The notes beneath the pieces were generated by a model, which saw nothing but the letters and a program-made list of their open reading frames with translations, had not been told where the DNA came from and did no database searches. This document shows, in pieces, positions 18,307 through 27,103 of a stretch of DNA of 64,000 nucleotides (position 1 is the stretch's first letter; each line of letters starts with the position of its first letter). Source of the DNA: Pseudochelatococcus lubricantis (GTDB lineage: Bacteria; Pseudomonadota; Alphaproteobacteria; Rhizobiales; Beijerinckiaceae); NCBI RefSeq assembly GCF_042432495.1, contig NZ_JBHLXC010000002.1, forward strand, positions 930,001-994,000, given 5' to 3'. The position numbers were made by a program, and so were the translations under genes.

Positions 18307-20565
18307 ATGGGCAAGAAAGCGGATTTGCCGCCGGCGGGCGGGCGCGATGACGGCGGCATCGAGGAAGTCGGCCTGCGCGAGGCGCTGGAAGAGCGCTACC
18401 TTGCCTATGCGCTCTCCACCATCATGCATCGCGCGCTGCCCGACGCGCGCGACGGCCTCAAACCCGTCCACCGGCGCATCCTCCACGGCATGCGGCTGCT
18501 GCGGCTTGAGCCGGGCGCGGCCTTCAAGAAATCCGCGCGCGTCGTCGGCGATGTCATGGGTCAGTTCCATCCGCACGGGGACCAGTCCATCTATGACGCG
18601 CTGGTGCGCCTCGCTCAGGATTTCGCCCAGCGTTATCCGCTGATCGAGGGGCAGGGCAACTTCGGCAATGTCGACGGCGACAATGCCGCCGCCATGCGCT
18701 ACACCGAGGCGCGGCTGACACCCGTCGCGCAGCTTCTGCTGCAGGGCATCGATGAGGATGCGGTCGACTTCCGCGACACCTACGACGAGACCAACCGCGA
18801 GCCTGTCGTGCTGCCGGCGGCCTTTCCGAACCTGATGGCGAACGGCGCGCAGGGCATCGCGGTCGGCATGGCCACCTCCATCCCGCCCCACAACGCCGCC
18901 GAACTGTGCGACGCGGCACTCTATCTGATCACGCATCCGGCCGCCGACACCGACGCCCTGCTGACCTTCGTGCTGGGGCCGGACCTGCCCACGGGCGGCA
19001 TCATCGTGGACGACCGCGAGACCATCGCCGAAGCCTACCGCACGGGACGCGGCGGCTTCCGCGTGCGCGCCCGCTGGACGCGGGAGGAGGGAGCGCGTGG
19101 CCAGTGGACGGCGATTGTCACCGAGATTCCCTATGGCGTGACCAAGGGGCGGCTGATCGAGAAAGCCGCCGATCTGCTCCTCGCCAAGAAGCTGCCGCTG
19201 GTCGCCGATATCCGCGACGAATCGGCGGAGGACATCCGCATCGTCATCGAACCGCGCGCGCGGACCGTCGATGACGTGCTGATGATGGAATCGCTGTTCC
19301 GGCTGACCGAACTCGAATCGCGCCTGTCGCTCAACCTTAACGTGCTGGCGGCGGGGCAGATTCCGAAAGTGTTGAGCCTTGCGGAAGTACTGCGCGAATG
19401 GCTTGACCACCGGCGCGACGTACTGCTGCGCCGTTCCCGCTTCCGGCTTGGCGAGATCGTGCGCCGCCTCGAAATCCTCGACGGCCTGCTGATCATCTAT
19501 CTCGATCTCGACCGCGTCATCAGGATCATCCGTGAGGAGGATGAGGCGAAACCCGCGCTCATCGCCGCCTTTTCGCTCACCGACGTGCAGGCCGAGGCCA
19601 TCCTCAACACGCGGCTGCGTTCGCTGCGCAAGCTGGAGGAGATGGAGCTGCGCCGCGAGCATGATAAGCTGACGGAGGAGCGCGCTGGCATCGAGGCGCT
19701 GCTGGCCTCCGAGGAAAGCCAGTGGAAGAGGGTGGCGGGGGAGGTGCGCGAGGTGCGCAAGCTCTTCGGCCCCGAAACCGCGCTCGGGCGTCGGCGCACC
19801 ACCTTCGCCGAGGCGCCGGAGGCGGCGGGTGCCGACCTCACGGAGGCGATGGTCGAGCGCGAGCCGATCACCGTTGTGCTGTCGGCCAAGGGCTGGATCA
19901 GGGCGCTGAAGGGCCACGGCGTTGACCTGTCGAGCCTGCAGTTCAAAGGCGACGACAAGCTCTTCCTGTCGTTCCCCACCGAGACGACGGCACGGCTGCT
20001 GGTGCTGACCGACGACGGGCGCGTCTTCACCATCGAGGCGGCGAAGTTGCCCGGCGGGCGCGGCGTGGGCGATCCGTTGCGACTGATGGCGGATATAGAC
20101 GAGAACGCCGCGATCGTCGCCGCCTTCCCCTACGTTTCGGGCGAAAAGCTGCTGCTGGCGGCCTCTGACGGACGCGGCTTCATCGCGGCGGCGGACGACA
20201 TCGTCGCCAACACGCGCAAGGGCAAGCAGGTGCTGAACCTTGATGCCGCCGGCCGGGCGCGTCTGTGCGTGCCGGCGAACGGCGACCACGTTGCCGTCGT
20301 CGGCGAAAACCGCAAGCTGCTGGTGTTCCCGGTCGTCCAGTTGCCGGAGATGGCGCGTGGGCGCGGCGTGCGCCTGCAGCGCTATGGAGACGGTGGCATC
20401 TCCGACGCGCGCGTCTTCAGTATTGCGGACGGACTGACATGGACCGACGCCTCAGGCCGCACGTGGACGGTGCCCGAGGCCGAAATCCGCGCCTGGCTCG
20501 GCAACCGCGCCGATGGCGGGCGCCTGCCGCCGAAGGGCTTTCCGCGCAACAACAGGTTCCGGTAA
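18307..20565 (+). CDS. parC: DNA topoisomerase IV subunit A
   Basis: 752 residues from [12 protein letters not shown]; an in-frame start at 18247 extends into non-conserved sequence. ParC with ParE decatenates chromosomes. The cleavage-reunion domain has the quinolone-region motif [18 protein letters not shown] and the catalytic Tyr132 in [11 protein letters not shown]; the C-terminal half shows blade motifs such as [22 protein letters not shown] and ASDGRGFIA. The quinolone-contact Ser of E. coli ParC is Gln93 here. Overall layout and motif choice fit ParC rather than GyrA (no GyrA-box QRRGGKG). Confidence 0.94.
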   Translation: MGKKADLPPAGGRDDGGIEEVGLREALEERYLAYALSTIMHRALPDARDGLKPVHRRILHGMRLLRLEPGAAFKKSARVVGDVMGQFHPHGDQSIYDALVRLAQDFAQRYPLIEGQGNFGNVDGDNAAAMRYTEARLTPVAQLLLQGIDEDAVDFRDTYDETNREPVVLPAAFPNLMANGAQGIAVGMATSIPPHNAAELCDAALYLITHPAADTDALLTFVLGPDLPTGGIIVDDRETIAEAYRTGRGGFRVRARWTREEGARGQWTAIVTEIPYGVTKGRLIEKAADLLLAKKLPLVADIRDESAEDIRIVIEPRARTVDDVLMMESLFRLTELESRLSLNLNVLAAGQIPKVLSLAEVLREWLDHRRDVLLRRSRFRLGEIVRRLEILDGLLIIYLDLDRVIRIIREEDEAKPALIAAFSLTDVQAEAILNTRLRSLRKLEEMELRREHDKLTEERAGIEALLASEESQWKRVAGEVREVRKLFGPETALGRRRTTFAEAPEAAGADLTEAMVEREPITVVLSAKGWIRALKGHGVDLSSLQFKGDDKLFLSFPTETTARLLVLTDDGRVFTIEAAKLPGGRGVGDPLRLMADIDENAAIVAAFPYVSGEKLLLAASDGRGFIAAADDIVANTRKGKQVLNLDAAGRARLCVPANGDHVAVVGENRKLLVFPVVQLPEMARGRGVRLQRYGDGGISDARVFSIADGLTWTDASGRTWTVPEAEIRAWLGNRADGGRLPPKGFPRNNRFR

Positions 20566-20733
20566 TCGTAGCGGGCATGCGGGGAGGGCGGCCGGCTGGC
20601 GGGTTTTTCCGCCACGGGCGCGAGGGTATTCGCGTGATACGGCAAGAGAGCGAAATGTAATTACATTGCATTTAGAAACGTTATTTCATATCTATGCAAG
20701 TACAGCGAGCGTCGCGGCGCGTTTTTTCATGTT

Positions 20734-20751
20734 CGGTCATCTCATTGACAT
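20734..20751 (+). promoter_or_regulatory. Possible Pho box upstream of the alkaline phosphatase
   Basis: CGGTCAT, a 4-base spacer (CTCA), then TTGACAT: two 7-base half sites on the 11-base repeat expected for PhoB, resembling CTGTCAT-N4-CTGTCAC. A weaker third half site, TTTTCAT, lies ten bases further left (20724-20730). It is 95 bp before the phosphatase start. The assignment rests on match and location only. Confidence 0.45.
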
Positions 20752-20846
20752 GGGGCGTTCCTACTGTCCGGACAATCCCGCGACCGGGTATGGCCGCGTC
20801 TGTGCGGGGTGGGCGAAGTACTTCTGTCTAACAAGGAAATTGCAAC

Positions 20847-22595
20847 ATGCGACACTATTGGTTGGTCGCGACGGCCGTGGCGCTCGTGCCGGGCGTCGCT
20901 GGCGCGCAAGCCATTTATCCGATCGATCGCGCGACGATCCTTTCCGGTTCGAAGTTCGACTTCAAGGTCGAATTTCCCGAGGTTGTGAAGGAAGCCGACG
21001 TCAAGGTCCTGGTGAACGGTGAGGATCATGCCTCCGTGTTCGGCAAGAAGGCCGAGTTCACCGAGAAGGAAAAGGATGCCAATGCGTCCGCGATCCGTCT
21101 CAACGACGTCGTCATCGCCAAGCCCGGCACCTACAAGATCGAGGCCAGCGTCGCCGGTCAGCCCGCGAAGTCCGTGACCTGGGAAGTGTACGGCACCGCC
21201 GACAAGCCTGTCGCGAAGAACGTGATCTTCCTGATCGGCGACGGCATGTCCGTCGCCCACCGCACGGCCGCCCGCATCATGTCGCGCGGCAACACCCAGG
21301 GCAAGGCTAACGCCAAGCTCAACATGGACTACCTGCCGAACCTCGCCTTCATCGGCACGTCGAGCACGGACTCGATCGCCGCCGACAGCGCGAACACGGC
21401 TTCCGCCTACTTCACCGGCCACAAGTCCGCCGTGAATGCGCTCGGCGTCTACGACAGCCGCGCCAAGAACTCGCTTGAGCATCCGAAGCAGGAAACCCTC
21501 GGCCAGGCGCTGCGCCGCGCGGCCCCGAACAAGAAGCTCGGCATCGTCACCACCGCCGAGGTGGAGGACGCGACGCCGGCCGCGCTCGTCGCCAACACCC
21601 GCAAGCGCGCCGACAAGGACAAGATCGTCGGCATGCACTTCGCCGTGCTGCCCGACGTTCTGCTCGGCGGCGGCTCGGCCTACTTCCTGCCGCAGGGCAC
21701 GCCTGGCTCCAAGCGCAAGGACGACATCGACTACATCGCCAAGTTCCGCGACGAGGGCTACTCGATCGCCACGGACCGCGACAGCCTGATCAAGTCGGCC
21801 GCCGAGACCAACTCCGGCAAGGTCCTCGGCCTGTTCCACACCGGTAACATGGACGTGCTGCTCGACCGCCAGTTCCTCAAGCGGGGTACCGTCGACAAGT
21901 TCCCGAACCAGCCCGGTCTCGTGGACATGACCAAGGCGGCGCTGGACGTGCTGTCGAAGAACGAGGACGGCTTCGTGCTGATGGTCGAGGGCGCCTCCAT
22001 CGACAAGATGTCGCATCCGCTCGACTGGGACCGCGCTGCTGTCGAGACGATCGAGTTCGACAACGCTGTCGGCGTGGCGCGTGAGTTCGCCGAGAAGCAC
22101 CCCGACACGCTGGTCATCGTCACCGCCGACCACACCCACGGCGTGGGCGTTGTCGGCACCATCGACGACAACAAGCCGGGCGATGACATGCGCGAGAAGG
22201 TCGGCACCTACCAGGACGCCGGCTTCCCGAACTACGAGGACAAGGACGGCGACACCTATCCTGACGACATCAACGTCAGCAAGCGCCTCGCCATCTTCTC
22301 TAACAACTTCCCGGACTACTACGAGACGTGGCGTCCGAAGCTCGATGGCCCGTTCGTCCCCGCGATCAAGAACGAGAAGGACGAGTACATCGCCAACGAG
22401 CAGTACCGGAACGTTCCCGGCGCCGTCCTGCGCATCGGCAACATCCCGCGCAGCGGCGACACCGGTGTGCATGCGGTCGACGACGTGGTGCTGCAGTCGC
22501 AGGGCCCCGGCTCCGAGAAGCTCAAGGGTTACATGGAGAACTCGGACGTCTATCGCGTGGTCGTGGACGCTCTCGCCCTCGGCGCCAAGCAGTAA
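20847..22595 (+). CDS. Secreted alkaline phosphatase, PhoA superfamily
   Basis: 582 residues. A signal peptide covers residues 1-20 (cleavage near VAGA-QA). Residues 22-118 form an extra beta-rich N-terminal domain absent from E. coli PhoA (471). The catalytic domain begins at KNVIFLIGDGM (Asp132 a metal ligand); the nucleophile is Ser181 in AADSANTASAYFTGHK; MVEGASIDKMSH and IVTADHTHG supply further metal ligands. It hydrolyses phosphomonoesters outside the cytoplasm to scavenge phosphate. A good SD (AAGGA), codon use rich in C-ending codons, a Pho-box-like site upstream and a perfect terminator downstream suggest an independently regulated, well-expressed gene. Confidence 0.9.
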   Translation: MRHYWLVATAVALVPGVAGAQAIYPIDRATILSGSKFDFKVEFPEVVKEADVKVLVNGEDHASVFGKKAEFTEKEKDANASAIRLNDVVIAKPGTYKIEASVAGQPAKSVTWEVYGTADKPVAKNVIFLIGDGMSVAHRTAARIMSRGNTQGKANAKLNMDYLPNLAFIGTSSTDSIAADSANTASAYFTGHKSAVNALGVYDSRAKNSLEHPKQETLGQALRRAAPNKKLGIVTTAEVEDATPAALVANTRKRADKDKIVGMHFAVLPDVLLGGGSAYFLPQGTPGSKRKDDIDYIAKFRDEGYSIATDRDSLIKSAAETNSGKVLGLFHTGNMDVLLDRQFLKRGTVDKFPNQPGLVDMTKAALDVLSKNEDGFVLMVEGASIDKMSHPLDWDRAAVETIEFDNAVGVAREFAEKHPDTLVIVTADHTHGVGVVGTIDDNKPGDDMREKVGTYQDAGFPNYEDKDGDTYPDDINVSKRLAIFSNNFPDYYETWRPKLDGPFVPAIKNEKDEYIANEQYRNVPGAVLRIGNIPRSGDTGVHAVDDVVLQSQGPGSEKLKGYMENSDVYRVVVDALALGAKQ

Positions 22596-22614
22596 TTATC
22601 CGATATGAAGATTT

Positions 22615-22650
22615 CGTCCGGACGGGAAGCCGTCCGGACGTGCTGTTTTT
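22615..22650 (+). terminator. Rho-independent terminator of the alkaline phosphatase gene
   Basis: A perfect 11-bp stem: CGTCCGGACGG at 22615-22625, loop GAAG, and CCGTCCGGACG at 22630-22640, followed by TGCTG and five T at 22646-22650. It starts 20 bp after the stop codon. The stem half also contains the palindrome TCCGGA. Confidence 0.85.
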
Positions 22651-22850
22651 GAGATACCGGCAGCTTTAGCGTAAGTGATAATTGTCATGAAACGGAACTG
22701 CGTTCTGATATATCGTTATGGCGTTATCGGATTCCCGCTGCGAGTAAACGGAAAGTGAATCGACGTTTCCTCGTGTTTGTCCGATTTCTGGCCCGGGAAG
22801 GTGTCCACCTTCCGGACGCCGGAAGGGCGGGATGGATATCGGAGGCTGAA

Positions 22851-23336
22851 ATGAAACGTTCCTCATGGACAGGCGAGCCGGTGTCGCGCCGCGATATCGT
22901 GCGCGCGGGCATGGGCGGCGCGGCCGCGCTTACATTGGCGGGCCATGTCGCCCCGGTGCGCGCGCAGGGCGATATGCTGACGTTCGAGCAGCTCTATGGC
23001 AAGTTCAGCGTGCTGGGTCTGGAGTTTTCGGAGCAGGTCAAGCGACTCAAGGGGCGGAAGGTCTCCATGCGCGGCTTCATGGCGCCGCCGCTGAAGGCCG
23101 AGTCCAAGTTCTTCGTGCTCACCAAGATGCCGATGGCGCTGTGCCCGTTCTGCTCGTCGGACGCCGACTGGCCGGAGGACATCGTCGTTGTCTACCTCGG
23201 CGACAAGCAGACCTTCGTGCAATCGAACCAGACCATCGAGGTCACCGGCACGCTCGAAGTCGGGTCGTGGATCGATCCGGAAACCGGCTTCGTCAGCCAG
23301 TTGCGCCTCACCGACGCCCGCTTCAGGTCCGTATAG
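22851..23336 (+). CDS. Exported small protein linked to an ABC unit (DUF3299-like)
   Basis: 161 residues from MKRSSWTGEP, with GGAGG six bases upstream; the longer frame from 22755 lacks an SD. The N-terminus is a Tat-like signal (SRRDIVRAGMGGAAALTLAG) cleaved near VRAQ. The mature part contains LKGRKVSMRGFMAPPLK, a FFVLT strand and ALCPFCSSDADWPEDIVVVYL with two close cysteines. This strand order resembles the DUF3299-type periplasmic proteins that accompany Zrg-type ABC transporters, but the match is loose. The stop is immediately followed by the ATPase start, so it is the first gene of a three-gene operon. Confidence 0.6.
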   Translation: MKRSSWTGEPVSRRDIVRAGMGGAAALTLAGHVAPVRAQGDMLTFEQLYGKFSVLGLEFSEQVKRLKGRKVSMRGFMAPPLKAESKFFVLTKMPMALCPFCSSDADWPEDIVVVYLGDKQTFVQSNQTIEVTGTLEVGSWIDPETGFVSQLRLTDARFRSV

Positions 23337-24074
23337 ATGGTCGCGCTCCAGCTTTCCGACGTCAGGGTGAGCTTCCCCGGGCTCGACGCGCCGGTGCTCG
23401 ACATCCCGCGGCTTGAAATCGCGCCGGGCGAGAATGTCGTGATCACGGGGCCGTCGGGCTCCGGCAAGACGACGCTGATCAACGTCATCACGGGGCTGGA
23501 GAAACCCGATCAAGGCGCGGTGCGCTGGGGCGATATCGATCTCGTGCCCCTCACTGAATCGCAGCGGGATGCGTGGCGTGCGACGCACGTCGGTCTCGTG
23601 ATGCAGGAGTTTCATCTGTTTCCGGGCCTCAGCGCCATTGAGAACGTGCTGCTGCCGGTGCGCTTCCGCGTCTTTTCCGTGCCCGCGGAATTGCGCGGCC
23701 GCGCGGCGGCGCTGCTGGAGCGCGTGGGCCTGAAACGGCACGACCAGCGTATCGAGACCATGTCGCGCGGCGAGATGCAGCGCGTGGCGGTGGCGCGTGC
23801 GCTGCTCGGCAAGCCGGCCGTGCTGGTCGCCGACGAACCGACTGCCAGTCTCGACGCGGCGAGCGGCGCGGTGGTGGGTGATCTGTTGACGGAGCTGGCG
23901 GACGAGGAAAACGCCACGCTGATCGCCGTCACCCACGATCCGCGTCTCGCCTCGCGGTTGCAGCGGCGGCTGCGGCTCGTTGCCGGGCGCATCGTCGAGG
24001 ACACGGCTCAGACGGCGGTGCCGCCCACGGCCGCGTCCGCCGCGGCCGCGCAGCAGGGGCAGGTGACATCATGA
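23337..24074 (+). CDS. ABC transporter ATPase, LolD/MacB-like
   Basis: 245 residues. Walker A GPSGSGKTT (about residues 39-47), Q-loop QEF, signature MSRGEMQRVAVARAL and Walker B VLVADEPTASLD followed by the THD switch. The LolD/MacB type pairs with FtsX-fold permeases, as here. The C-terminus is Ala-rich beyond the domain. Starts directly after the exported protein's stop and overlaps the permease start by ATGA. Confidence 0.9.
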   Translation: MVALQLSDVRVSFPGLDAPVLDIPRLEIAPGENVVITGPSGSGKTTLINVITGLEKPDQGAVRWGDIDLVPLTESQRDAWRATHVGLVMQEFHLFPGLSAIENVLLPVRFRVFSVPAELRGRAAALLERVGLKRHDQRIETMSRGEMQRVAVARALLGKPAVLVADEPTASLDAASGAVVGDLLTELADEENATLIAVTHDPRLASRLQRRLRLVAGRIVEDTAQTAVPPTAASAAAAQQGQVTS

Positions 24075-25336
24075 TTCCCGTCCGTTTCATTCTGGCCGAC
24101 CTGCGTCGTCTGTGGGCCGGATCGCTGGTGATCGTGCTGCTGATCGGCCTCGCGACGGCGCTCGGCATCGCCGTGGGCATCCAGGAGCGGGCGTTGCGCC
24201 TTGGCAGCGCGCGCGCCGCAGACCGTTTCGACGTCGTTATCGGCGCGGCCGGCAGCGAGACGCAACTGGTGCTGAGTTCCGTCTTTCTGCAGGCGGCGCC
24301 GCTCACACTGCTGCCGGGGCAGGTGCTGAAGAAGCTTGCCGAGGATCCGCGCGTCGACTGGGCGGCGCCGGTGGGCTTCGGTGATTCGTTCCAGGGCTCG
24401 CCCATCGTGGGCACCACGAACGAGTTCCTGACCGACAAGGGTCGCCGGCAGTTGCTCGCGGGCCATGTCTTCGAGAAGCGCACGGACGCTGTGGCCGGTG
24501 CCCTGGTCGATCTCCAGCCGGGCGATACGGTCAAGCCGATTCACGGCCTGCCGGGCGAGGGTGGGCATAGCCACGACGAACTGGCCTACACGATCGTGGG
24601 GCGGCTCGCGCCGACGGGCACGCCGTGGGACCGGGCGATCCTCGTCCCCATCGAGACCGTCTGGAGCATCCACGGGATGGGGCCGGCGGGCGCGCATGCG
24701 GAAGGCGATCACGCGGCCGCAGGCGACCACGACCACGATCACGACGGTGCGCAGGACCACGCGGCGGCGGACCATCTGGGCCCCCCGTGGTCGGCCGGCG
24801 TTCCCGGCGTTCCGGCAATCATCGTCAAGCCGAAGTCCATCGCCGCCGCGTACCAGCTGCGGCAGGAGTACCGCGCGGAAACGACGGTCGGCGTGTTCCC
24901 GGCGGAGGTGCTGACGCGCCTCTATGCGACGCTCGGCGACGCGCGGCTGGTGCTGACCGCCATTGCCATCGGCACGCAGGCGCTCGTCGGCGCGGCCGTG
25001 GTGCTGGTGTCGGTGGTGCATCTGTCGCAGCGCCGCCGCCAGATCGGCGCGCTCAGGGCGCTCGGCGCGCCGCGCGCGGCGATCTTCGGCGTGGTGTGGG
25101 TGGAACTGTTGCTGCTGATCGGGCTCGGTGTCGCTCTCGGTGTCGGTCTGGGCTATCTGGGCGCGAAGGTGGCAGCGTCTTTCTTCACCGTGCAGAGCGG
25201 CATCGTGCTGCCGGTAACGCTGGAGGCAAGCGACGTCGGCTTCGCCGCCGTGCTGCTGCTGGTGGCCGCGCTGATCGCGCTCATCCCCGCGTGGCTCGCC
25301 TACCGCCAGCCGCCGGCGGCTGCGCTGAGGGCGTGA
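24071..25336 (+). CDS. FtsX/MacB-fold ABC permease with a His/Asp-rich loop
   Basis: 421 residues. An N-terminal membrane helix (about residues 14-38) is followed by a large extracytoplasmic domain and three C-terminal helices (about 295-325, 336-365, 375-405), the MacB/FtsX arrangement. Residues 207-236 form a loop with seven His and many Asp (DH repeats), typical of metal-binding stretches and unusual in LolE or MacB. Together with the small exported protein and the ATPase this resembles the zinc-related ZrgBCD components known from Vibrio, although no ZrgA-like gene is adjacent. Role in zinc or other metal handling is inferred. Confidence 0.82.
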   Translation: MIPVRFILADLRRLWAGSLVIVLLIGLATALGIAVGIQERALRLGSARAADRFDVVIGAAGSETQLVLSSVFLQAAPLTLLPGQVLKKLAEDPRVDWAAPVGFGDSFQGSPIVGTTNEFLTDKGRRQLLAGHVFEKRTDAVAGALVDLQPGDTVKPIHGLPGEGGHSHDELAYTIVGRLAPTGTPWDRAILVPIETVWSIHGMGPAGAHAEGDHAAAGDHDHDHDGAQDHAAADHLGPPWSAGVPGVPAIIVKPKSIAAAYQLRQEYRAETTVGVFPAEVLTRLYATLGDARLVLTAIAIGTQALVGAAVVLVSVVHLSQRRRQIGALRALGAPRAAIFGVVWVELLLLIGLGVALGVGLGYLGAKVAASFFTVQSGIVLPVTLEASDVGFAAVLLLVAALIALIPAWLAYRQPPAAALRA

Positions 25337-25427
25337 CAGCATTGCTGCCTCCGGGCGGCTTGCGGTATCGATTGTGCCTATAATAAACGGCGGGGCGGCA
25401 GGCTCCGCCGTTATACGTTCGGGTTCG

Positions 25428-26300
25428 ATGACTCACACGCTCACTTTGACATTCTCCGTCGCGCCGGATGCGGAGATTTTCGCCATCGGCGACATCCATG
25501 GCCATGCGCCGCTGCTGGACGACCTGCTGGAGCGCATCGCGCGCACGCCGCGCCTGCCCGGCAAACGGCGCATCGTGGTTTTCCTCGGCGATCTCATCAA
25601 CCGTGGGCCGCAGTCCATTGCCACGCTCGATCTCGCTGCCGCGGCGCACGAGCGCGTGCAGGCGGACGAGGTCGTCGGCCTGTGGGGCAACCACGAGCAA
25701 ATGCTGCGTCTCGCCATGCTGCCCGCGCACGATCCCCGCTGCATCAGCGCCCGCGCGCTGTGGATGCAGCACGGCGGCCCGGGCTTTCTGGCGGAACTCG
25801 GCATCGGCTCGCCCTTCGCGCTGGCCGATGCGCTGGGGGAACGGCGGCTGGCGTGGCTTACCGGCCTGCGCCCGCATTTCCGGTCCGGCAACGTGCTGTT
25901 CGTCCATGGCGGCGTCAACCCGCGCATCCCGCTCGCGGCGTTCCTGCTCGCGCCGGTCGAGGTTGACATCGCGAAGCTGGACTACGACCTGCACTGGGCC
26001 TGGATACGCTACACCTTCGCCCGTTTCGAGCCGCGGCAGGAGGGGCGGCGCGGCCATCAGGGCGTGTTCGTTGCGCACGGCCACCTGCAGGGCCATCTCG
26101 ACGTCGTCACGCGCGCCGACGCGCAGCTCGCCCGCGACCGCATCAACCTCGACGGCGGCTCCTACAGCACGGGCCGCGCGCGCATGGCCCGCTTCGTCGA
26201 CGACCGGCTGTCGCTGTTCGAGGCGGCGGTCACGGAAACCGGCATCCCGGGCAAGGGCTTCGATGCCGTGCCCGTCGACTGGATCGATACGGTGTCATAA
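25428..26300 (+). CDS. Metallophosphoesterase, serine/threonine phosphatase-like
   Basis: 290 residues from MTHTLTLTFSVAPD. Calcineurin-type metal motifs appear in order: AIGDIHGH, FLGDLINRGPQS, GLWGNHEQM, LFVHGGVNP and VFVAHGHLQGH. This set fits the PPP-like bacterial phosphatases (for example PrpA/ApaH relatives) that act on phosphoproteins or dinucleoside polyphosphates; the substrate here is unknown. No operon partner: the SCO gene is 203 bp downstream. Confidence 0.87.
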   Translation: MTHTLTLTFSVAPDAEIFAIGDIHGHAPLLDDLLERIARTPRLPGKRRIVVFLGDLINRGPQSIATLDLAAAAHERVQADEVVGLWGNHEQMLRLAMLPAHDPRCISARALWMQHGGPGFLAELGIGSPFALADALGERRLAWLTGLRPHFRSGNVLFVHGGVNPRIPLAAFLLAPVEVDIAKLDYDLHWAWIRYTFARFEPRQEGRRGHQGVFVAHGHLQGHLDVVTRADAQLARDRINLDGGSYSTGRARMARFVDDRLSLFEAAVTETGIPGKGFDAVPVDWIDTVS

Positions 26301-26503
26301 GGCCGTGCGCCGCCATATGTCGCAGCGTGCGGACCTGCACAATCGCGTTATCCCGCTTGCGCGCGCCGTCGCCGGCGGCTACTCAGCGGCGAAGCGGAGC
26401 CGGGAGCGCCGACAGGCATCGCGCTCCGTCAAATAGACGGACCGGAAGGGCGATCCGACCGGAAATCGTCTTCATCTGGCGAACGACATGGGAGGTTCGG
26501 GAT

Positions 26504-27103
26504 ATGGCAATGGCAGGTGTGCGTCGGGCGCTGCCCCTGATCGTCTTTCTCGTCGGCCTGCTCATTCTCGGCAGCGCCATCCTGCTGCAGCTGCGCGGCG
26601 GCGCGGACGCACCGGCTCCCTCGGCGGTCGGCGGTGCGTTTACGATGACCGACCATAACGGCCGGCAGGTGACGGAGAAGGATTTCCTCGGCGCGCCAAC
26701 CCTGGTCTTCTTCGGCTTTACCCATTGTCCCGACATCTGCCCCACGACGCTGTTCGAGGTGTCGGAGGTGCTGCGCGCGGCGGGAGACCGGGCGAACGGC
26801 GCGCACGTGCTGTTCGTCACCGTCGATCCGGAGCGCGATACGTCCGTGGTTCTCAAGGACTATCTCGCCAGCTTCGACGACCGCATCCTCGGCCTCAGCG
26901 GCGACCGCGCGCAGACCGACGCCATCATCAAGGCGTTCAAGGTCTACGCGAAAAAGGTGCCGACCGGCGACGCGCCGGAAGACTACACGATGGATCACAC
27001 GGCAATCGTCTACCAGATGGACAAGCAGGGGCGCTTCGTCGGCGCGTTCAACCTGCAGCGCCCGCCTGAGGACGCGGCCAAGGAGCTGATCAGCCGCCTG
27101 TAA
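26504..27103 (+). CDS. SCO1/SenC family copper protein
   Basis: 199 residues from the ATG at 26504, preceded by GGGAGG eight bases upstream. An N-terminal anchor (about residues 10-30) holds a thioredoxin-fold domain in the periplasm. The copper site is complete: Cys75 and Cys79 in HCPDICP, and His165 in TMDHTAI. SCO proteins deliver copper to the CuA site of cytochrome c oxidase or act in thiol redox. No oxidase genes are adjacent. The last 14 bp overlap the convergent glycosyltransferase gene. Confidence 0.92.
   Translation: MAMAGVRRALPLIVFLVGLLILGSAILLQLRGGADAPAPSAVGGAFTMTDHNGRQVTEKDFLGAPTLVFFGFTHCPDICPTTLFEVSEVLRAAGDRANGAHVLFVTVDPERDTSVVLKDYLASFDDRILGLSGDRAQTDAIIKAFKVYAKKVPTGDAPEDYTMDHTAIVYQMDKQGRFVGAFNLQRPPEDAAKELISRL

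Noticed and set aside
18304..20289. 661-codon antisense frame over parC
   Set aside because: The plus strand encodes an intact ParC; the antisense translation is low complexity.
20742..22472. 576-codon antisense frame over the alkaline phosphatase
   Set aside because: Val/Asp-rich shadow; the phosphatase frame has signal peptide, active site, SD and terminator.
22680..22750. Zur or Fur box before the metal-linked ABC operon
   Set aside because: TGATAATTGTCA (22675-22686) and repeated CGTTATNG units were considered, but none forms a convincing consensus palindrome.
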